Below are positions 6,414 through 9,123 of a stretch of DNA of 9,123 nt, piece by piece. The notes beneath the pieces are model-generated. The model made no database searches, had not been told where the DNA came from, and saw only the letters and a program-made list of their open reading frames with translations. Each line of letters opens with the position of its first letter. Position 1 is the stretch's first letter. Made by a program: the position numbers and the translations under genes. This DNA comes from Christensenella sp964592155 (GTDB taxonomy: Bacteria > Bacillota > Clostridia > Christensenellales > Christensenellaceae): NCBI GenBank assembly GCA_964592155.1, contig CAZQDA010000102.1, positions 1-9,123 of the forward strand, in the 5' to 3' direction.

Positions 6414-8789
6414 TTATTTGAGTTTTTTCAGTCCGTTTTTGATCAATTTTTTAGATAAGATTTTATCCGCCCATTTCTCCACGCCTTTTTCCACCAGTCG
6501 CATCATGAAAGGCATAACCGCCGTAATCACACAAACCACAACGGCTTGGGGAAGGCTGATAGGCGCAATATCAAAGAACTGGTGCAAGAAAATCAGACAC
6601 AGGAAAAACAGGCCGATTGCGCTGCCCAGAATCACCTTGCGCGCCGCGGTGAACGGAATGCTGACCTTTGCGACAACCCACATTCCCGCAGCAGTCGCAA
6701 GCAGCATGCACATTGTGGCAACCGCCGCAGGCATATAATTGAAAATCCCAGAAAGAATATTCACTACAATAATCCCAATGATCACACTTAACCCTCCGGG
6801 AAGTGATTTCTTTAAAATATTGAGCAAAAATCGTTTCTTGATAGGGGCAAAATTCGGTTCCAGCGCAAGGAAGAACGCAGGGAAGCCAATCGTCACAAAA
6901 CTGATCAGCGTAAGCTGTAAGGGGGTGAACGGATAACTGCTGTCGAGGAAAATCACGGTCGCAAGCGCTAGCAGCACCGCATACACTGTTTTTGTGATAA
7001 ACAGCGTCGCCACACGCTCGATGTTGTTGATCACCTTGCGCCCCTCGTTGACGATGCCGGGCATGGTCGCAAAGTTGGAGTCAAGCAGCACCAGATTGGC
7101 AATATTCTTGGCGGCGTCGCTTCCGGAAGCCATCGCGATGCTGCAATCCGATTCTTTGAGCGCCAAAACATCGTTTACGCCGTCGCCCGTCATGGCGACC
7201 GTATGCCCCTGCTTTTTGAGCGCGGCAATCAATTCTTTTTTTTGCGCGGGCGTCACCCTGCCAAAGACATGATATTTTTTCGCGGCGTTTTCAATGTCGT
7301 GTGGCGTTTTCAGTGTGGTAGCGTCGACCGCCTCGTAGTCTTTCATGCCTGCGCGTTTTGCCACCGCGCTCACGGTAACGGGGCTATCGCCTGAAATAAT
7401 TTTTAGCTGTACTTTCTGTTTTTCAAAATATGCAAGCGTTTCTGCGGCGTCCTCACGAATTTTATCGCTGATCAGCAAAAGCGCCAGCGGCTTCATCCCT
7501 TCCGGCACCTGATTATCGATCACATCCATTTTTTCGCTGTGCGCAAGCACCAATACACGCTTACCCTCCTGCGCATATTGCTCCGTATCAATTTGCTCAT
7601 AACCGTTCGGAAAAATAAATTCAAACGCGCCCAGAAAATAAGTCCCTTCCTGCGCAAAGCTTACGCCGCTATATTTACGGGCGGAAGAAAACGGCACAAT
7701 CGTGCGCACCTCATGATCAAACCGCTTGCCGAATTTTTCCACCACTGCGTGAAACGTTGCATTATCGTCCTGCAGCGCGCCCGCCATGTTCGCTAAAATT
7801 TCATCGATATTTTCCGCTTGTGTCAGACTCACCACTTCTTCCACATGCATCCTGCCTTCGGTGATTGTGCCGGTCTTATCCAGACACAGCACATCGACGC
7901 GGGCAAGCGTTTCAATGCAATAAAGATCCTGCACAAGAGTCCGGCGCGTTGCCAGAATAATCGCACTCGTCGCAAGCGCGACGCTGGTGAGTAAAATCAG
8001 CCCCTCCGGAATCATGCCAATGAGCGCACCCACGGTTTTGACCGTATTATCCGCAACCGGCAGACCCACGACAAGCCCTTGCTTTAGAAATAGCAAAAGC
8101 CCGATAGGAACGATGATAATACTGATGACTTTCAGGATGCGGTTGAGCGCCGTGCGAAGTTCGGAGGTGCGTTTTTTTGAGGCTTTTGCGTCATAGGAAA
8201 TTTTGTTGGCATAGTTTTCCATACCCACACGCTCTACACGCGTATAGGCGTTTCCCGAAACAATAAAACTGCCGGAATATAAAAAATCGCCTGCGGATTT
8301 TACAATAACGTCCGATTCTCCTGTAATCAGGGATTCGTTGACTTCCACCGTTCCCTCCAGGATGATTCCGTCCGCGCAAACCTGATCTCCCGGCTTCATC
8401 TGCATAATGTCGTCCAGCACCAGCTCCGCTACATTAATTCTGAACTCCCGTCCGCCGCGAACCACATCCACCTTTGCCGCAACGATTACGGAAAGCTTAT
8501 CAAGAGCCTTCTTGGTCGCAATTTCCTGAGCAATACCAATCGCCAGATTTCCAACGACCACCAGCAAAAAAACGAGCTCTTTGATATAACCCGTCATAAT
8601 AATCAGCACAGTGAAAATAAGATTTAACACATTGAAAAATGTAAATAAATTGTCTTTAAAAATCTGACGATAGGATTTTGTCGTATTGGTATTGTAATTA
8701 TTTGTCAGCCCCGCATCAATCCTGCTTTTTACCTGTTCATCCGTAAGCCCCGTTTTGCAGTCGGTCTGATAACGCTGATTTTCCCCCAT
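6414..8789 (-). CDS. P-type cation-translocating ATPase, CtpE-like (probable divalent cation pump)
   Basis: A 791-residue P-type ATPase that couples ATP hydrolysis to cation movement across the membrane. The actuator motif is TGES (156-159), the fourth helix carries PEGL (261-264), the phosphorylated aspartate is D304 in DKTGT, the P-domain has SGDSP (466-470) and the hinge motif is TGDGVND (534-540). Ten membrane segments are visible: about 50-68, 71-91, 219-236, 252-280, 594-616, 620-645, 664-682, 685-708, 716-736 and 746-765. There is no N-terminal CxxC metal domain and no CPC motif, so it is not a copper or zinc P1B pump. The N-domain is short and has no KGAPE box. The short N-terminus opening GLTDEQV, the PEGL motif and the FPAFFLALEP segment resemble Mycobacterium CtpE, a calcium-linked pump; I infer calcium or a similar ion but cannot prove it. 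The start has AAAGGA five bases upstream. It has its own promoter and terminator. Confidence 0.93.
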   Translation of the reverse strand: MGENQRYQTDCKTGLTDEQVKSRIDAGLTNNYNTNTTKSYRQIFKDNLFTFFNVLNLIFTVLIIMTGYIKELVFLLVVVGNLAIGIAQEIATKKALDKLSVIVAAKVDVVRGGREFRINVAELVLDDIMQMKPGDQVCADGIILEGTVEVNESLITGESDVIVKSAGDFLYSGSFIVSGNAYTRVERVGMENYANKISYDAKASKKRTSELRTALNRILKVISIIIVPIGLLLFLKQGLVVGLPVADNTVKTVGALIGMIPEGLILLTSVALATSAIILATRRTLVQDLYCIETLARVDVLCLDKTGTITEGRMHVEEVVSLTQAENIDEILANMAGALQDDNATFHAVVEKFGKRFDHEVRTIVPFSSARKYSGVSFAQEGTYFLGAFEFIFPNGYEQIDTEQYAQEGKRVLVLAHSEKMDVIDNQVPEGMKPLALLLISDKIREDAAETLAYFEKQKVQLKIISGDSPVTVSAVAKRAGMKDYEAVDATTLKTPHDIENAAKKYHVFGRVTPAQKKELIAALKKQGHTVAMTGDGVNDVLALKESDCSIAMASGSDAAKNIANLVLLDSNFATMPGIVNEGRKVINNIERVATLFITKTVYAVLLALATVIFLDSSYPFTPLQLTLISFVTIGFPAFFLALEPNFAPIKKRFLLNILKKSLPGGLSVIIGIIVVNILSGIFNYMPAAVATMCMLLATAAGMWVVAKVSIPFTAARKVILGSAIGLFFLCLIFLHQFFDIAPISLPQAVVVCVITAVMPFMMRLVEKGVEKWADKILSKKLIKNGLKKLK

Positions 8790-8823
8790 TAGAATCCTTT
8801 CAGGTGCCTTTTACTCTAATCAT

Positions 8824-8832
8824 ATTATACCA
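8824..8832 (-). promoter_or_regulatory. Extended -10 promoter of the P-type ATPase gene
   Basis: The - strand reads TGG then TATAAT, giving a short leader of about 28 bases with AAAGGA (8795-8800) before the ATG. No strong -35 hexamer is seen at the right distance. Confidence 0.7.
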
Positions 8833-8839
8833 TACTTTT

Positions 8840-9020
8840 TTAACGGTACATGAACAAGACGCAAATTTCATAAAATCATAATAAAATAAATTCTATTTCT
8901 TCATAAATTGCGCAAACTCCTTATTTTTAGGTTTTTTTCTCTCATATCCCTCTTTTTCAAACAATTCCCAATTCAGCATTCTTCTTTTTCCAAAAAATCA
9001 AAATTCATGAAAAAAATCCT
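8840..9020. other. AT-rich intergenic stretch with no gene seen
   Basis: It is strongly AT-rich and pyrimidine-biased on the + strand, with several T-runs and A-runs. I see no ribosome binding site followed by a useful open frame and no convincing hairpin beyond a weak GAAAAA/TTTTTC pair near 9009-9025. It separates two divergent promoters. Confidence 0.6.
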
Positions 9021-9049
9021 TTTTCAATCCATCCAATCTATGATATAAT
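9021..9049 (+). promoter_or_regulatory. Promoter of the tRNA gene
   Basis: TTTTCA (9021-9026) and TATAAT (9044-9049) are separated by 17 bases, and TGA directly before the hexamer gives an extended -10. Transcription should start close to 9056, only a few bases before the mature tRNA 5' end. Confidence 0.75.
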
Positions 9050-9059
9050 GTAACACATC

Positions 9060-9123
9060 GGAGGCATAGCTCAGTTGGTAGAGCACTTGCTCCACACGCA
9101 AGGGGTCACTGGTTCGAGCCCAG
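9060..9123 (+). tRNA. tRNA-Val (CAC), 3' end beyond the window
   Basis: The cloverleaf fits in order: acceptor 5' strand GGAGGCA (9060-9066), TA, D-stem GCTC/GAGC with an AGTTGGTA loop, A26, anticodon stem CTTGC/GCAAG (9086-9090, 9098-9102), a five-base variable loop, and a T-arm ACTGG-TTCGAGC-CCAG cut at the edge. The seven-base anticodon loop TCCACAC puts CAC at 9093-9095, which reads GUG (valine). The base before it, position 33, is C where U is nearly universal. The acceptor 3' strand, discriminator base and CCA are outside the window, so pairing of the acceptor stem and function cannot be confirmed. Confidence 0.85.

Noticed and set aside
9091..9097. Reading the tRNA anticodon as CCA (tryptophan) by shifting one base so that U33 is kept
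   Set aside because: The shift breaks the five-pair anticodon stem CTTGC/GCAAG and removes A26; the CAC register is the only one with a full stem and a seven-base loop.

Overview
The window looks like chromosomal DNA of a Clostridia-type member of the Bacillota. The evidence is strong purine-rich ribosome binding sites, TGnTATAAT extended -10 promoters, short U-rich intrinsic terminators, AT-rich intergenic DNA between genes of roughly balanced composition, and an endonuclease Q/UvrD-helicase fusion that I associate with this group. I cannot name the species. I see no phage, insertion sequence, CRISPR array or plasmid signature.

Layout from left to right. (1) 1-2277, + strand: the 3' part of a large DNA-repair gene. 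It encodes the end of an endonuclease Q domain, a canonical beta-clamp-binding pentapeptide (QLSLF), a flexible linker and a complete UvrD/PcrA-type superfamily 1 helicase. (2) 2328-2358: a hairpin terminator shared by two convergent transcription units. (3) 2372-6162, - strand: a three-gene operon transcribed right to left. It encodes a MacB/LolD-type ABC ATPase, a secreted and membrane-anchored protein with tandem Ig-like (CARDB/NEW3, COG1361-like) domains, and a MacB/FtsX-type permease. The genes are tightly packed and their signals overlap. (4) 6163-6413: the control region of that operon, with a palindromic operator, an extended -10 promoter and a leader that can fold into mutually exclusive terminator and antiterminator hairpins; it also holds the terminator of the next gene. 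(5) 6414-8789, - strand: a monocistronic ten-helix P-type cation ATPase of the CtpE-like group. (6) 8790-9059: AT-rich DNA with promoters firing in both directions. (7) 9060 to the end, + strand: the 5' part of a tRNA with anticodon CAC (valine), with an unusual C at position 33.

How they work together. The ABC ATPase and permease should form a mechanotransmission-type transporter at the membrane. The middle gene takes the place of the MacA-like adaptor usual in Gram-negative bacteria, with an extracellular Ig-domain protein held by one transmembrane helix. The control region suggests two layers of regulation: a DNA-binding regulator at the -35 position, and premature termination in the leader. 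The EndoQ-helicase would couple nicking at deaminated or abasic bases to strand unwinding, probably docked on the sliding clamp. The P-type ATPase is probably a separately expressed divalent-cation pump.

The points most worth a second look are the attenuator-like leader, the ABC-plus-Ig-protein operon with Gly/Met-rich inserts in both extracytoplasmic partners, and the clamp-motif-bearing EndoQ-helicase fusion.
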